Source of the DNA: Thiohalophilus sp.
GTDB lineage: Bacteria > Pseudomonadota > Gammaproteobacteria > UBA6429 > Thiohalophilaceae
Length of the DNA: 64,000 nucleotides
Direction of reading: 5' to 3'
Assembly: GCF_034522235.1 (NCBI RefSeq)
Contig: NZ_JAXHLN010000003.1
Coordinates: forward strand, 1,860,001 to 1,924,000
A program made the position numbers and the translations under genes. Positions 17,695 through 26,805 of this stretch are shown piece by piece. Position 1 is the first letter of the stretch. Each line of letters starts with the position of its first letter. Under the pieces are notes generated by a model. It was given only the letters and a program-made list of their open reading frames with translations. It ran no database searches and was not told where the DNA came from.

Positions 17695-19326
17695 ATGCAA
17701 ATATCAACCGACGTCCTTGTTATCGGCGGCGGCGCCGCCGGCCTCAGCCTGGCCCTGCGACTGGCCGATGATTACTCTATCTCCTTGATTTCAAAAGAGA
17801 TATTAAAGGAAGGCTCGACCCTCTACGCCCAGGGCGGGGTCGCCGCGGTGCTCGGTCCCGATGACAGCCTGGAATCCCATATCGAGGACACCCTGCAGGC
17901 CGGTGCCGGACTCTGCAACGAAGAGGTGGTCCGTTTTACCGTCCAGCATGGCGCCGAAAACATTCGCTGGTTGATCGACAAGGGGCTCGCTTTCACCCGC
18001 GACGACGGACAGCCGGGGGAATACCATCTGACCCGCGAGGGCGGCCACTCCCATCGCCGCGTCATTCATGCCACCGATGCCACCGGCAAGGCGATCGAGA
18101 CCACCCTGGAAAACGAGGTGCGCCGGCACCCCAATATCCACCTCTACGAAAACCATATCGCGGTGGATTTGATCACCGGCGCCAAGCTGGGGCTGGAGCA
18201 TAACCGCTGTCTGGGCGCCTATGTGCTGGACCGCGAGGCGGACAGGGTCCGGGTCTTTCGGGCCAACCAGACCGTGCTGGCCAGCGGCGGCGCCAGCAAG
18301 GTGTATCTGTATACCAGCAACCCCGACACCTCCACCGGTGACGGCATTGCCATGGCCTGGCGCGCCGGTTGCCGGGTCGCCAACATGGAATTCAACCAGT
18401 TCCACCCAACCTGCCTGTATCACCCGCATGCCAAGTCGTTTCTGATCACCGAAGCTCTGCGCGGTGAAGGCGGCAAACTGAAATTGCCCGACGGCAGCAC
18501 CTTTATGGAAAAATTCGATAGCCGCGCTGAACTGGCCCCGAGGGATATTGTGGCACGCGCCATCGACCATGAAATGAAACGCCTGGGGGCCGACTGCGTC
18601 TATCTGGATATCAGCCACAAACCGGCCGACTTTATTCGCCAGCACTTCCCAACGGTGTACCAGCGCTGCCTGGAATTCGGTTACGACCTGACCCAGGGGC
18701 CCATTCCGGTGGTGCCGGCTGCCCACTACACCTGTGGCGGCATCATGACCGATCTGCATGGCAAAACCGATCTGGACGGCCTCTATGCGATCGGCGAGAC
18801 CGCCTTCACCGGGCTGCACGGCGCCAACCGCATGGCCAGCAACTCCCTGCTCGAATGCCTGGTCTTCGCCCAGGCCGCCAGCCTGCATATTCGTCAGCAA
18901 AAAGCCGAAAACAAACCGGACGAGGTCACCGTTCCCGACTGGGACGAAAGCCGGGTGACCGATTCGGACGAGGAAGTGGTCGTCACCCATAACTGGGATG
19001 AGTTACGCCGTTTCATGTGGGACTACGTCGGTATCGTGCGCAGTAACAAGCGTCTGCAACGGGCCGAACACCGTGTGCAATTGCTGCTGTCGGAAATCGA
19101 TGAATACTACGGCAACTTTCGCGTCACCAACGATCTGCTGGAACTGCGTAACCTTGCCCTGGTAGCCGCGCTGATTATCCGCTCTGCCATGCAACGCCAG
19201 GAAAGCCGTGGTCTGCACTACAACATCGATTACCCTCAGCGGGACGAACATCAAACACCCTACAACACCATCCTGCAACCGAATCACCCTGCGGCCGCGA
19301 CCTCGGCGTTGACGCTGGCGGAATAA
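17695..19326 (+). CDS. nadB: L-aspartate oxidase
   Basis: A 543-residue FAD enzyme that oxidises L-aspartate to iminoaspartate, the first step of de novo NAD synthesis. FAD-binding [14 protein letters not shown] is at about residues 10-23 and the SdhA-related motif [14 protein letters not shown] follows. [19 protein letters not shown]-like helices close the C-terminus (here [20 protein letters not shown]). It is closely similar in fold to SdhA, but its YTCGGI and lack of the covalent-FAD histidine context mark it as NadB. nadB next to rpoE is the E. coli arrangement. Confidence 0.95.
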   Translation: MQISTDVLVIGGGAAGLSLALRLADDYSISLISKEILKEGSTLYAQGGVAAVLGPDDSLESHIEDTLQAGAGLCNEEVVRFTVQHGAENIRWLIDKGLAFTRDDGQPGEYHLTREGGHSHRRVIHATDATGKAIETTLENEVRRHPNIHLYENHIAVDLITGAKLGLEHNRCLGAYVLDREADRVRVFRANQTVLASGGASKVYLYTSNPDTSTGDGIAMAWRAGCRVANMEFNQFHPTCLYHPHAKSFLITEALRGEGGKLKLPDGSTFMEKFDSRAELAPRDIVARAIDHEMKRLGADCVYLDISHKPADFIRQHFPTVYQRCLEFGYDLTQGPIPVVPAAHYTCGGIMTDLHGKTDLDGLYAIGETAFTGLHGANRMASNSLLECLVFAQAASLHIRQQKAENKPDEVTVPDWDESRVTDSDEEVVVTHNWDELRRFMWDYVGIVRSNKRLQRAEHRVQLLLSEIDEYYGNFRVTNDLLELRNLALVAALIIRSAMQRQESRGLHYNIDYPQRDEHQTPYNTILQPNHPAAATSALTLAE

Positions 19327-19327
19327 A

Positions 19328-19351
19328 AGTGCTGAGTGCTGAGTGCTGAGT
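19328..19351. repeat. heptamer tandem repeat, GTGCTGA family
   Basis: Three units of GTGCTGA begin two bases after the nadB stop codon. The complementary form (CAGCACT) is at about 31373-31394. Confidence 0.8.
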
Positions 19352-19353
19352 AG

Positions 19354-19379
19354 GTCACGTTGGCGATAGCCTACGTGAC
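19354..19379. repeat. 26-bp hairpin repeat, copy 1 (GTCACG family)
   Basis: GTCACGT and ACGTGAC arms surround an inner GGC-GATA-GCC stem-loop. Related copies are at 19501-19526, 28026-28051 and 28269-28294. It looks like a short REP-type element. Confidence 0.75.
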
Positions 19380-19416
19380 ACAACCTCGAACCGAAGCAAG
19401 GACTACAACTATTTTT

Positions 19417-19479
19417 ACCACGAAGACGCGAAGTCTCGAAGTAGATTAATTTTCCTTCGTGTCTTCGCGTCTTCGTGGT
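19417..19479. terminator. long hairpin between converging nadB and ygfX
   Basis: Two perfect 17-bp arms, ACCACGAAGACGCGAAG and its complement (19417-19433 and 19463-19479), enclose a 29-base loop. The unit is CGAAGAC-like, related to the ACGAAGACACCAAGACAC motif near 26652. Between convergent genes it could act as a bidirectional terminator. Confidence 0.55.
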
Positions 19480-19500
19480 GAGGTTTTATAAACATCAGAT

Positions 19501-19526
19501 GTCACGCAGGCTATCGCCAGCGCGAC
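19501..19526. repeat. 26-bp hairpin repeat, copy 2 (GTCACG family)
   Basis: The reverse-orientation relative of copy 1, with an inner GGC-TATC-GCC and one mismatch in the outer arm. Copies 1 and 2 bracket the 17-bp-arm hairpin, giving a nested inverted arrangement across 19354-19526. Confidence 0.7.
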
Positions 19527-19548
19527 CTGCGCTACGACTAACACCCCC

Positions 19549-19573
19549 TCGTCACTCGTCACTCGTCACTCGG
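19549..19573. repeat. heptamer repeat, GACGAGT family, inside the ygfX 3' end
   Basis: Three units of TCGTCAC (GACGAGT read on the minus strand) overlap the last seven codons and stop of ygfX. The same family occurs at 21023, 21155, 26771, 38791, 46178, 46523 and 56872. Confidence 0.85.
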
Positions 19574-20019
19574 CCCTGTCCGGAAGGGCTGGCATAACGC
19601 AGCCTGAGCCATAAAAGGTGCCATTGCGCCCTGGACAGACTGTCGGGTAAGAGTACGATATAAAGTCGTCGTCCGTTTACGGGCTGCAAGTGCAGGATGA
19701 TCAAGCCGCGGGTGATGTAGGTGGACGGCAACAGGGCCAAATCCGTCCATAACTGTCCATCCGTCCGGTAATCCCAGATGCCGTCAGTACGCCAGATCAA
19801 CTGTTTTGTCTGCTGACTGTCCCGGTAATGGCGCCACACCTGCCACAGCAGACTGGCCGCCACCGCCGCGAGCAACACAAAATGCAGGCCCGCCGGCAAG
19901 GTCAGCGGCTGTAACAACGCCGCGCCGGCCAGCGCGTGCAGTACAATCAGATAGATCAGTAAATAGCGGGAGGGCGTCGGCTCAAGTTCCAGCCGTGTTT
20001 CGAATTTGTTCTGCCACAT
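19552..20019 (-). CDS. ygfX: YgfX (CptA-like) membrane protein
   Basis: About 155 residues with two adjacent membrane segments (roughly residues 18-36 and 42-60) and a cytoplasmic domain with the family pattern LIWRTDGIWDYRTDG ... RGLIILHLQPVNGRRLYIVLLPDSL. YgfX is always found beside sdhE; it was called toxin CptA in E. coli, but its role is unsettled. I start at 20019 because AAGG lies about nine bases upstream; 20028 and 20046 are alternatives. The final residues GRVTSDE are encoded by a GACGAGT heptamer repeat, so the natural C-terminus has probably been replaced. Confidence 0.85.
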   Translation of the reverse strand: MWQNKFETRLELEPTPSRYLLIYLIVLHALAGAALLQPLTLPAGLHFVLLAAVAASLLWQVWRHYRDSQQTKQLIWRTDGIWDYRTDGQLWTDLALLPSTYITRGLIILHLQPVNGRRLYIVLLPDSLSRAQWHLLWLRLRYASPSGQGRVTSDE

Positions 20020-20245
20020 CGGCCACATCCTTGTCGTGCGGGACACCGTGTCCCAGCAAATAGTCCAGTAATTGTTGATCAGGGTACGTCAGCAGTGTTG
20101 CCAGGGCGAGTCGCTGTTGTTGGGTCAAACGGAAGAAGTGATTTTCCACAAACGGTTGCAGCATCAGATCCAGTTCCAGCATACCGCGCCGGCATTGCCA
20201 GTAAATACGGGATTGCTCCTGTTTGCTGTCCGTCAGTGCATTCAT
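19982..20245 (-). CDS. sdhE: FAD assembly factor SdhE
   Basis: An 87-residue helical protein with the signature RRGMLELDLML (about residues 19-29), including the RGxxE motif used to insert FAD covalently into SdhA. SdhE is needed for succinate dehydrogenase flavinylation. It sits two bases after sdhB and overlaps ygfX, giving sdhCDAB-sdhE-ygfX as one transcriptional unit. Confidence 0.95.
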   Translation of the reverse strand: MNALTDSKQEQSRIYWQCRRGMLELDLMLQPFVENHFFRLTQQQRLALATLLTYPDQQLLDYLLGHGVPHDKDVADVAEQIRNTAGT

Positions 20246-20247
20246 GA

Positions 20248-20940
20248 TCAGAACATATCCTTGACCATCATCTTCTTGATGTTGTTAATCGCTTCGGTAG
20301 GATTGAGTCCCTTTGGGCAGACACTGGTACAGTTCATTATGGTATGACAACGAAACAGCCGGAAGGGGCCTTCCAGTTCCTCGAGCCGTTGCGTCCGGGC
20401 CTGATCCCGACTGTCGGCCAAAAAGCGATAAGCTTGTAACAACGCCGCCGGGCCCCGGAACTTGTCCGGGTTCCACCAGAACGAGGGGCATTGGGTCGTG
20501 CAGCAGCCACAGAGAATGCATTCATACAGGCCGTCGAGCTTTTCCCGCTCCTCGGGCGTCTGCCGGTATTCCACCTCCGGCTCGGGATCGTCGACGATAA
20601 GATACGGCTTGACCGCCCGGTAATGGGAAAAGAACTGATCCATGTCCACCACCAGGTCCCGGATCACCGGCATGCCCGGCACCGGCCGCACCACCACCGG
20701 CTCCTTCAGCTCCGCCAGCGGCGTCAGACAACCCAGCGCATTGGTCCCGTTAATATTGAGCGCATCGGAGCCGCACACCCCTTCCCCGCAGGAGTGACGA
20801 AACACCAGTGTCTCGTCCTGCTCTTTAAGCTTGAGCAGGGCATCCCGCAGCATCATCCCCGGACGCGCCTCCAGTTCGAACTCCTGGATCCAGGGATCCT
20901 GGCCGCTTTCGGGATCGTATCGATAGATTTGAAATCGCAT
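20248..20940 (-). CDS. sdhB: succinate dehydrogenase iron-sulfur subunit
   Basis: A 230-residue protein with three cluster motifs: the [2Fe-2S] set CGEGVCGSDALNING, the [4Fe-4S] set CILCGCCTTQCP and the [3Fe-4S] set CHTIMNCTSVCPKGLNP. It passes electrons from SdhA FAD to ubiquinone at SdhCD in the inner membrane. A 275-base gap full of repeats separates it from sdhA, unusual for this operon. Confidence 0.96.
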   Translation of the reverse strand: MRFQIYRYDPESGQDPWIQEFELEARPGMMLRDALLKLKEQDETLVFRHSCGEGVCGSDALNINGTNALGCLTPLAELKEPVVVRPVPGMPVIRDLVVDMDQFFSHYRAVKPYLIVDDPEPEVEYRQTPEEREKLDGLYECILCGCCTTQCPSFWWNPDKFRGPAALLQAYRFLADSRDQARTQRLEELEGPFRLFRCHTIMNCTSVCPKGLNPTEAINNIKKMMVKDMF

Positions 20941-21010
20941 CGTGTCAGATCATCAAGGTTATTGAGTTACATTAACAGTATAACTCTAGCCTGGTCTTTA
21001 TCACTTTTCG

Positions 21011-21182
21011 AAAAGGGCCGAAGGACGCGTGACGAGGGCCGAGGACCGAGGAAAATCGGCTCACAATCGGGTAGGAGCGCCTTCGGCGCGACAGGCCGTG
21101 CAACACGGATAAGTCTGTCGCGGCGCAGCCGCTCCTACGAATTCAGGTCTTCCTCCCTCGTCACGCGTCCCTCGGCCCTTTT
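21011..21182. repeat. nested palindromic element between sdhA and sdhB
   Basis: Outer arms of about 28 bases lie at 21011-21038 and 21155-21182 and contain GGCCGA(A/G)GGACGCGTGACG. They are inverted with one mismatch and belong to the GACGAGG family. Inside lies a REP/BIME-like element at 21071-21138, whose GTAGGAGCG and CGCTCCTAC arms enclose CTTCGGCGCGACAGGCC and GTCTGTCGCGGCGCAGCC segments. A second BIME copy is at 28119-28182. Confidence 0.8.
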
Positions 21183-21215
21183 CCTGGTACCTGGCCCCTG
21201 GTCTCTAGTCCCTGA

Positions 21216-22976
21216 TTAATAGACCCGCTCCTTCGGCGGAAACGAGTCAACTGTCAACGGTTTCAACGTCACCGGCTTGTAATCCAGGCGATGTTGTTCC
21301 TTATAGTATAGCGAATGTTTCAGCCAGCGCTGATCGTCCCGGTCGGGATGATCGACCCGCGAATGCGCGCCGCGACTCTCCTGGCGTCCCAGCGCCGAGG
21401 CCACGGTGGCAATCGCAATATCCATCAGGTTTTCCAGCTCCAGGGCTTCAATCCGCGCGGTATTGAAGATTTTGCTGTGATCCTTGAGACGCACATCCTG
21501 CAGTCGCTGTTCCAGCTGCAATACCTTGTCGAGTCCCTGTTGCAAAACCTCTTCGCTGCGAAATACCCCGCAGTAGTTCTCCATGGTGGTTTGCAATTCC
21601 TTTTTCAAAGCCGGAACCGACTCCCCCTCGCCTTTTTGTTCCCAACGCCGCAGGTGCGCCATGGCCTGCTTGACACTGTCGTTGTCCAGTGGCCGGTGAT
21701 AGCGATTATCGTTCAGGTAGTCGATGATGTCATTGCCGGCAGCCCGACCGAACACCACGATATCCAGCAGCGAGTTGCCACCGAGGCGGTTGGCGCCATG
21801 GACCGACACACAGGCGCATTCGCCCACTGCATACAGCCCCGGGATCGACTCCTGACCCTGTGCCACCGGCACGATCACCCGGCCATGGCGATCGGTGGGG
21901 ATCCCGCCCATCGTGTAATGCGCCGTGGGAAACACCGGAATCGCCTCCTCGGCCGGATCGATGTGCAGGAAGGTTTTCACCGTGTCGCAGATCCCCGGCA
22001 GACGCTTGTACAGCACCTCGCGGCCCAGATGATCCAGTTTCAGCAGCACATGTTCCCCATCGGCACCGCAGCCGCGCCCTTCACGCACTTCGGTGGAAAT
22101 CGCCCGGCTGACCACATCACGGCTGGCCAGATCGCGGGCATGGGGGGCATAGCGCTCCATGAATCGCTCGCCGTCCTTATTAATCAGGTAGCCTCCCTCA
22201 CCCCGGGCCCCTTCAGTGATCAACATCCCGCGCCCGGCAATGCCGGTCGGATGGAACTGGAAGAACTCCATATCCTGGACCGGTATTCCGGCCCGCAACG
22301 CCATCGCCAGTCCATCGCCGGTATTGATATGCGCGTTGGTGTTGGTGCGAAACAACTGCCCCGCCCCGCCGGTGGCCAGCAGGGTGGTCTTGGCCTCGAT
22401 CAGCAGGGGCTCACCGGTTTCGATCTCCAGCACCAGGGCGCCGAGAATAAAGCCTTCATCATCCTTGATCAGATCAATGGCGAAGTACTCGTCGAAAAAA
22501 TGGGTCTTGGCGCGAATGTTCTGCTGATAGAGGGTATGCAAAATGGCATGACCGGTGCGATCCGCCGCCGCGCAGGTGCGCGCGGCCTGATCGCCACCGA
22601 AGTTCTGACTCTGGCCGCCAAATGGGCGCTGGTAGATCTTGCCGTTATCCAGCCGGCTGAAAGGCACGCCGGCATGTTCCAGCTCTACCACCAGATTCGA
22701 GGCCGAGCGGCACATATATTCGATAGCATCCTGATCGCCGAGATAATCGCTGCCCTTGACCGTGTCGTACATGTGCCAGTGCCAGCTGTCGGGCAACACA
22801 TTGGCCAGTGCCGCATTCATGCCGCCCTGGGCCGCCACCGTGTGCGAACGGGTGGGAAAAACTTTCGAGACCACGGCCACACTGGCTTCGGCCTGGGACA
22901 GTTGCAGCGCCGCACGCAAGCCACCACCACCGGCGCCGATCACCAGGGTATCGAATTGTCGTTTTGCAATTGTCAT
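21216..22976 (-). CDS. sdhA: succinate dehydrogenase flavoprotein subunit
   Basis: About 586 residues. FAD-binding VIGAGGGGLRAALQLSQA is at the N-terminus and the covalent-FAD histidine is in SHTVAAQGGMNAAL. The active-site arginines lie in the HPTGI and HGANRLGGNSLLD regions. It oxidises succinate to fumarate in the TCA cycle. The open frame continues upstream to 23618, but I start at the ATG at 22976 (MTIAKRQFDT), which overlaps the sdhD stop by four bases. The SdhE protein encoded downstream should flavinylate it. Confidence 0.96.
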   Translation of the reverse strand: MTIAKRQFDTLVIGAGGGGLRAALQLSQAEASVAVVSKVFPTRSHTVAAQGGMNAALANVLPDSWHWHMYDTVKGSDYLGDQDAIEYMCRSASNLVVELEHAGVPFSRLDNGKIYQRPFGGQSQNFGGDQAARTCAAADRTGHAILHTLYQQNIRAKTHFFDEYFAIDLIKDDEGFILGALVLEIETGEPLLIEAKTTLLATGGAGQLFRTNTNAHINTGDGLAMALRAGIPVQDMEFFQFHPTGIAGRGMLITEGARGEGGYLINKDGERFMERYAPHARDLASRDVVSRAISTEVREGRGCGADGEHVLLKLDHLGREVLYKRLPGICDTVKTFLHIDPAEEAIPVFPTAHYTMGGIPTDRHGRVIVPVAQGQESIPGLYAVGECACVSVHGANRLGGNSLLDIVVFGRAAGNDIIDYLNDNRYHRPLDNDSVKQAMAHLRRWEQKGEGESVPALKKELQTTMENYCGVFRSEEVLQQGLDKVLQLEQRLQDVRLKDHSKIFNTARIEALELENLMDIAIATVASALGRQESRGAHSRVDHPDRDDQRWLKHSLYYKEQHRLDYKPVTLKPLTVDSFPPKERVY

Positions 22977-23314
22977 AACGCGACTACCGAAATCAGAATC
23001 CACATCGACCAGATACCCAGTGCCAACAAAATCACCAGCAAACAGACCAGAAGCGTAAAGCGCCAGGCCAGCGAGTGAACATAGTCCACCAGAATATCCC
23101 GCACCCCAACCCCGGCATGAAACAACAACGCCAGAATAAAGATGGTGGTCGCCACATTGATTGCCGGGTGCGCCAGTAATGCGCGCCAGCTGGCATAATC
23201 CAGCGGCGCGTTGACGGCGTAGGTGATCAGAGCCGCGGCAATAAACAGTGTCATATACACGGAGGTCAGCCGCTGCCATAGCCAGGCCCGCAAGCCCTGT
23301 CCGTGGAGACTCAC
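22973..23314 (-). CDS. sdhD: succinate dehydrogenase membrane anchor subunit
   Basis: About 113 residues with three membrane segments (residues about 20-38, 50-72 and 85-107) and the heme-ligand and quinone region HAGVGVRDILVDYVH. No ATG fits; translation most likely starts at the GTG at 23314 (VSLHGQGLRAWLWQRLTSVY), which overlaps the sdhC stop as GTGA. It anchors SdhAB and binds heme b with SdhC. Confidence 0.88.
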   Translation of the reverse strand: MSLHGQGLRAWLWQRLTSVYMTLFIAAALITYAVNAPLDYASWRALLAHPAINVATTIFILALLFHAGVGVRDILVDYVHSLAWRFTLLVCLLVILLALGIWSMWILISVVAL

Positions 23315-23694
23315 AGCAACACTCCCAGCAGCAGTGCGGCCAACACCAGTGCGGCCAGTGCCAGCACCAGCCAGGCACTGGCGCGCGCGGGCGCAAGGCG
23401 CATGCCGATATCCAGATCCAGCAATAAAAAGCGAACCCCGGAGAATAGATGGGAAAACAACGCCCAGAGAACGAGCAAAGACAGCAGGCGGATCCAGCCG
23501 CATTGCAGAATCTCACTGACCCGTTCAAAACCCTGTTCGCTGTGCAGGGACAAAGAGAACAGAAAGACCACAAACGGCAGCGACAACACCAGCACGGCGC
23601 CACTGACGCGGTGCGCAAACGACACGACCCCCATCACGGGCAGATGAATCCTGAACAGGTTAAGAAATTTTGGCCGTACGTTTTTTGTTGTCAT
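23311..23694 (-). CDS. sdhC: succinate dehydrogenase cytochrome b556 subunit
   Basis: A 127-residue membrane protein with three hydrophobic segments. It starts RPKFLNLFRIHLPVMGVVSFAHRVSGAVL, split here as the FLNLFRIHLPV and SFAHRVSGAVL motifs that define SdhC (heme and quinone site), and contains LFSHLFSGVRFLLLD, which supplies the heme histidine. It is the first gene of sdhCDAB and is divergent from ygfZ; the 137-base gap should hold both promoters, but I see no clear consensus. Confidence 0.92.
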   Translation of the reverse strand: MTTKNVRPKFLNLFRIHLPVMGVVSFAHRVSGAVLVLSLPFVVFLFSLSLHSEQGFERVSEILQCGWIRLLSLLVLWALFSHLFSGVRFLLLDLDIGMRLAPARASAWLVLALAALVLAALLLGVLL

Positions 23695-23831
23695 TATTGC
23701 CAGTTTAGTCGTTTCAGGCGCAACGTCCAGCTATACAAATTCAGCGACGCTCTCGAACTTATGAAGATGCAGTGAGAAATGTTACTATCCGTTATCTGCC
23801 AACACATATCAAGCGGGTGAATGGTCAAGTT

Positions 23832-24881
23832 ATGAACAGTGAATGGCAAACATTTCTGGCGCAACAACAGGCCAGCATCGCAGACGATCAGGTCAGTGAC
23901 TTTGGTGCGCCGCAGGATGAGCTGAGCGCGGCCGACTCGGCCACGGTGATCGCCGATCTCTCCCATCAGGGGATAATTAGCGCCACCGGCAGCGACACCG
24001 AGAGCTTCCTGCAGGGACAGTTCACCAACGATGTCCAGCAGGTCACGCCCGAACAGAGCCAGCTGACCGCCTATTGCAGCCCCAAGGGGCGTATGCTCGC
24101 CAGCATGCGTCTGTTTCGCCGTGGCGATCACTATTGCCTGACCCTGCCCCGCCCGCTTCTCGAGCCGACGCTCAAACGGCTGCGCATGTTCGTGCTGCGC
24201 AGCAACGTGACCCTGGAGGACGCCAGTGATGCGCTGGCCCGTTTCGGTATCGCCGGTCCCGACGCCGAAACGCTGCTCGGCGCCCACCTGCCCGGGCTGC
24301 CGGCAGCGGTCGATGAAGTTGTGCAACATCAGGCGTTGACCGTGATCCGTATCCCCGGCACGCAGGCCCGGTTCGAGATTCACGGCCCGGCCGAACAATT
24401 AATAGAGCTGTGGCAGGCGCTCCACAATGGCGGCGCGATCCCGGTCGGCTATCCGGCCTGGAGCTGGCTGGATATCATCGCCGGCGTCCCCAGTCTGGAC
24501 ACCGACACCACCGACGCCTTCGTCCCGCAAATGGCCAACCTGCACAGCCTCGGCGGCATCAGCTTCAAAAAGGGCTGCTACACCGGCCAGGAAGTGGTCG
24601 CGCGCATGCACTACCTGGGCACCCTCAAGCGCCGCATGTACCGCGCCCACGTCAACCTCGACACCCCGCCCGCCCCCGGCGAACCCCTCTACAGCGCCGA
24701 CAGCGAGAGCAGCGCCGGTAAAGTGGTCCTTGCCCAGCCCGCACCCAACGGCGGCGTCGATCTGCTCGCCGTGCTGCAAATCAGCAGCGCCGAGGCCGGC
24801 CCGATCCACCTGGGCCAGCCCAACGGCCCGCAACTGGAATTTCAGGAACTGCCCTACAGCGTGGCGCTGGAGACCGGCTAG
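23832..24881 (+). CDS. ygfZ: tRNA-modifying protein YgfZ (folate-binding)
   Basis: About 349 residues, a GcvT-like fold that binds tetrahydrofolate and supports MiaB-type iron-sulfur enzymes. The diagnostic motif KGCYTGQEVVARMHYLG is at about residues 250-266, with the essential cysteine in it. I start at the ATG at 23832 (MNSEWQTFLAQQQ) since the upstream in-frame codons are unlike the family. It commonly lies near sdhE/ygfX; here it is divergent from sdhC. Confidence 0.92.
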   Translation: MNSEWQTFLAQQQASIADDQVSDFGAPQDELSAADSATVIADLSHQGIISATGSDTESFLQGQFTNDVQQVTPEQSQLTAYCSPKGRMLASMRLFRRGDHYCLTLPRPLLEPTLKRLRMFVLRSNVTLEDASDALARFGIAGPDAETLLGAHLPGLPAAVDEVVQHQALTVIRIPGTQARFEIHGPAEQLIELWQALHNGGAIPVGYPAWSWLDIIAGVPSLDTDTTDAFVPQMANLHSLGGISFKKGCYTGQEVVARMHYLGTLKRRMYRAHVNLDTPPAPGEPLYSADSESSAGKVVLAQPAPNGGVDLLAVLQISSAEAGPIHLGQPNGPQLEFQELPYSVALETG

Positions 24882-24902
24882 GCTTTCTTACTTAGCGACA
24901 AT

Positions 24903-25081
24903 AAAAAACGAAGAGATCGTTCAAAATTCAATCCCTTCGTCACCATTTTTACAATGTTAAATTCTGAATGTTAAATTTTGAATTGAGTGGTATCGGAGTA
25001 ATTCAAAATTCATAACTCAACATTCAGAATTGTCTTTTCATCCTCTGCGCCTCCGCGTCTCTGCGACCTCCGCGTTTTTTT
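24903..25081. repeat. composite palindromic element, copy 1 (ygfZ/lysS)
   Basis: Inner inverted arms of TTGAATG-type heptamers lie at about 24953-24983 and 25000-25031. A CTCTGCGCCTCCGCGTCTC-type arm follows at 25041-25081. The opposite outer arm is degenerate. It fills the space between converging ygfZ and lysS and could terminate both. Confidence 0.75.
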
Positions 25082-25106
25082 AACCTACGCCAAAAAGTGG
25101 TAAAAC

Positions 25107-26627
25107 TTAGCCGACATCCGGGCGCATGTGCGGGAACAGCAGCACGTCGCGGATCGAGGGGGAGTCGGTGAACAGCATGACCAGGCGGTCGATGCCGATG
25201 CCCTCACCCGCGGTCGGGGGCATGCCGTGTTCCAGGGCGGTGACGTAGTCCTCGTCGAAGTACATGGCCTCTTCGTCGCCGGCCTCTTTTTCTTCCACTT
25301 GCTGGCGGAAGCGCTCGGCCTGATCCTCGGCGTCGTTGAGCTCGGAGAAACCATTGGCGATCTCGCGGCCGCCGACGAAGAATTCGAAGCGATCGGTGAC
25401 GAACGGATCGTCGTCATTGCGCCGCGCCAGGGGGGAGACTTCGGTCGGATAGGCGGTAATGAAGGTGGGATCTTTGAGGCGATGCTCGACGGTCTTTTCG
25501 AAGATTTCGATCTGGACCTTGCCCAGGCCGTAGCTGTCCTTGAGTTCCACACCCAGCCGTTTGGCATGTTCGCGGGCTTTATCCAGATCATCAAGCTCTT
25601 CTGATTTGATATCGGGATTGAAATGCAGGATCGATTCCTTCACGCTCATGCGTGCAAAAGGCTTGCCGAAATCGTACGCCTCGCCCTGATAGGTGATAAC
25701 CGTATTACCAAGTACGGACTGGGCAGTGTCGCGCAGCATGGCTTCGGTGAGATCCATCAGATCGCGGTAATCCGCATAGGCCTCGTAGAATTCGAGCATG
25801 GTGAACTCGGGGTTGTGCCGGGTGGAGAGGCCTTCGTTACGGAAGTTGCGGTTGATCTCAAACACCCGCTCGAAGCCGCCGACCACCAGCCGCTTGAGAT
25901 ACAGCTCCGGCGCGATACGCAGGTAGAGTTCCATATCGAGCGCATTGTGATAGGTGGAAAACGGTCTGGCGGTGGCGCCGCCGGGGATCACCTGCATCAT
26001 CGGGGTTTCCACTTCCAGAAAGCCGCGCTGGATCAGAAACTCGCGGATATGGCTGATGATCTTCGAGCGGATCTGGAAGGTGGTGCGCGATTCCTCGTTC
26101 ATGATCAGATCGAGATAGCGCTGGCGATAGCGGGTCTCCTGATCGGAGAGGCCCTTGAACTTTTCCGGCAAGGGGCGCAGGGATTTGGTCAGCAGGCGAA
26201 CGCTGTCCGCCTTGATGGACAACTCGCCGGTCCTGGTTTTCATCAGCGTGCCTTCGGCGCCGATGATGTCGCCCAGATCCCACTTCTTGAACTGTTCGTT
26301 ATAGATCCCTTCGGGCAGATCGTCGCGACGCACATAGAGCTGAATGCGACCCGACATATCCTGCACGGTACAGAAGCTCGCCTTGCCCATGATCCGACGC
26401 AGCATCATGCGTCCGGCGACACTGACCCGTACCGGGTTGGCCTCCAGCTCCTCGGCGCTCTTCTCGCCGTATTCGGCATGCAGCTCCCCGGCCATCACAT
26501 TGCGCCGAAAGTCATTAGGAAACGCCACGCCGGACTCGCGTAGCTCGGCCAGCTTGCGCCGGCGTTCCGCGATCAGCTTGTGCTCGTCGACGGGCTGTTC
26601 CGGTTGCTGTTCGTTATTATCTGCCAT
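25107..26627 (-). CDS. lysS: lysyl-tRNA synthetase, class II
   Basis: A 506-residue class II enzyme that charges tRNA-Lys. It has an N-terminal OB-fold anticodon domain (about 60-180), motif 2 ([20 protein letters not shown]) and motif 3 ([20 protein letters not shown]). The length equals E. coli LysS (505). It follows prfB, as in E. coli, but a repeat-filled 178-base gap separates them. Confidence 0.97.
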   Translation of the reverse strand: MADNNEQQPEQPVDEHKLIAERRRKLAELRESGVAFPNDFRRNVMAGELHAEYGEKSAEELEANPVRVSVAGRMMLRRIMGKASFCTVQDMSGRIQLYVRRDDLPEGIYNEQFKKWDLGDIIGAEGTLMKTRTGELSIKADSVRLLTKSLRPLPEKFKGLSDQETRYRQRYLDLIMNEESRTTFQIRSKIISHIREFLIQRGFLEVETPMMQVIPGGATARPFSTYHNALDMELYLRIAPELYLKRLVVGGFERVFEINRNFRNEGLSTRHNPEFTMLEFYEAYADYRDLMDLTEAMLRDTAQSVLGNTVITYQGEAYDFGKPFARMSVKESILHFNPDIKSEELDDLDKAREHAKRLGVELKDSYGLGKVQIEIFEKTVEHRLKDPTFITAYPTEVSPLARRNDDDPFVTDRFEFFVGGREIANGFSELNDAEDQAERFRQQVEEKEAGDEEAMYFDEDYVTALEHGMPPTAGEGIGIDRLVMLFTDSPSIRDVLLFPHMRPDVG

Positions 26628-26651
26628 GCGTTATCTCTTTGATCAAAGTTT

Positions 26652-26800
26652 TCACCACGAAGACACCAAGACACGAAGTAAACATAATTATGTAATTAAA
26701 TCCCGGTCATGTGACCGTGTTGAGTTTAATGACTGGATTCCGGCATGCGCCGGAATGACGGTTTGTTTACCTCGTTACTCGTAACTCGTCCCTCGGCCCT
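26652..26800. repeat. repeat-filled gap prfB/lysS
   Basis: Three elements: ACCACGAAGACACCAAGACA-type repeat (26652-26678); a perfect 8-bp hairpin ATTCCGGC-ATGC-GCCGGAAT (26737-26756), a member of the widespread TGGATTCCGGC...GCCGGAATGACGG repeat; and GACGAGG-family heptamers (26771-26800) ending beside the prfB stop. Confidence 0.75.
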
Positions 26801-26805
26801 GTTAT

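Noticed and set aside
19552-20245. ygfX-sdhE as a toxin-antitoxin pair
   Set aside because: This pair was once called CptAB, but the RGMLELD motif and place in the sdh operon mark SdhE as a flavinylation factor.
21216-23618. An apparent 800-residue fusion upstream of sdhA
   Set aside because: The first 214 residues read sdhC and sdhD in the wrong frame. The true sdhA starts at 22976 with a four-base overlap to sdhD.
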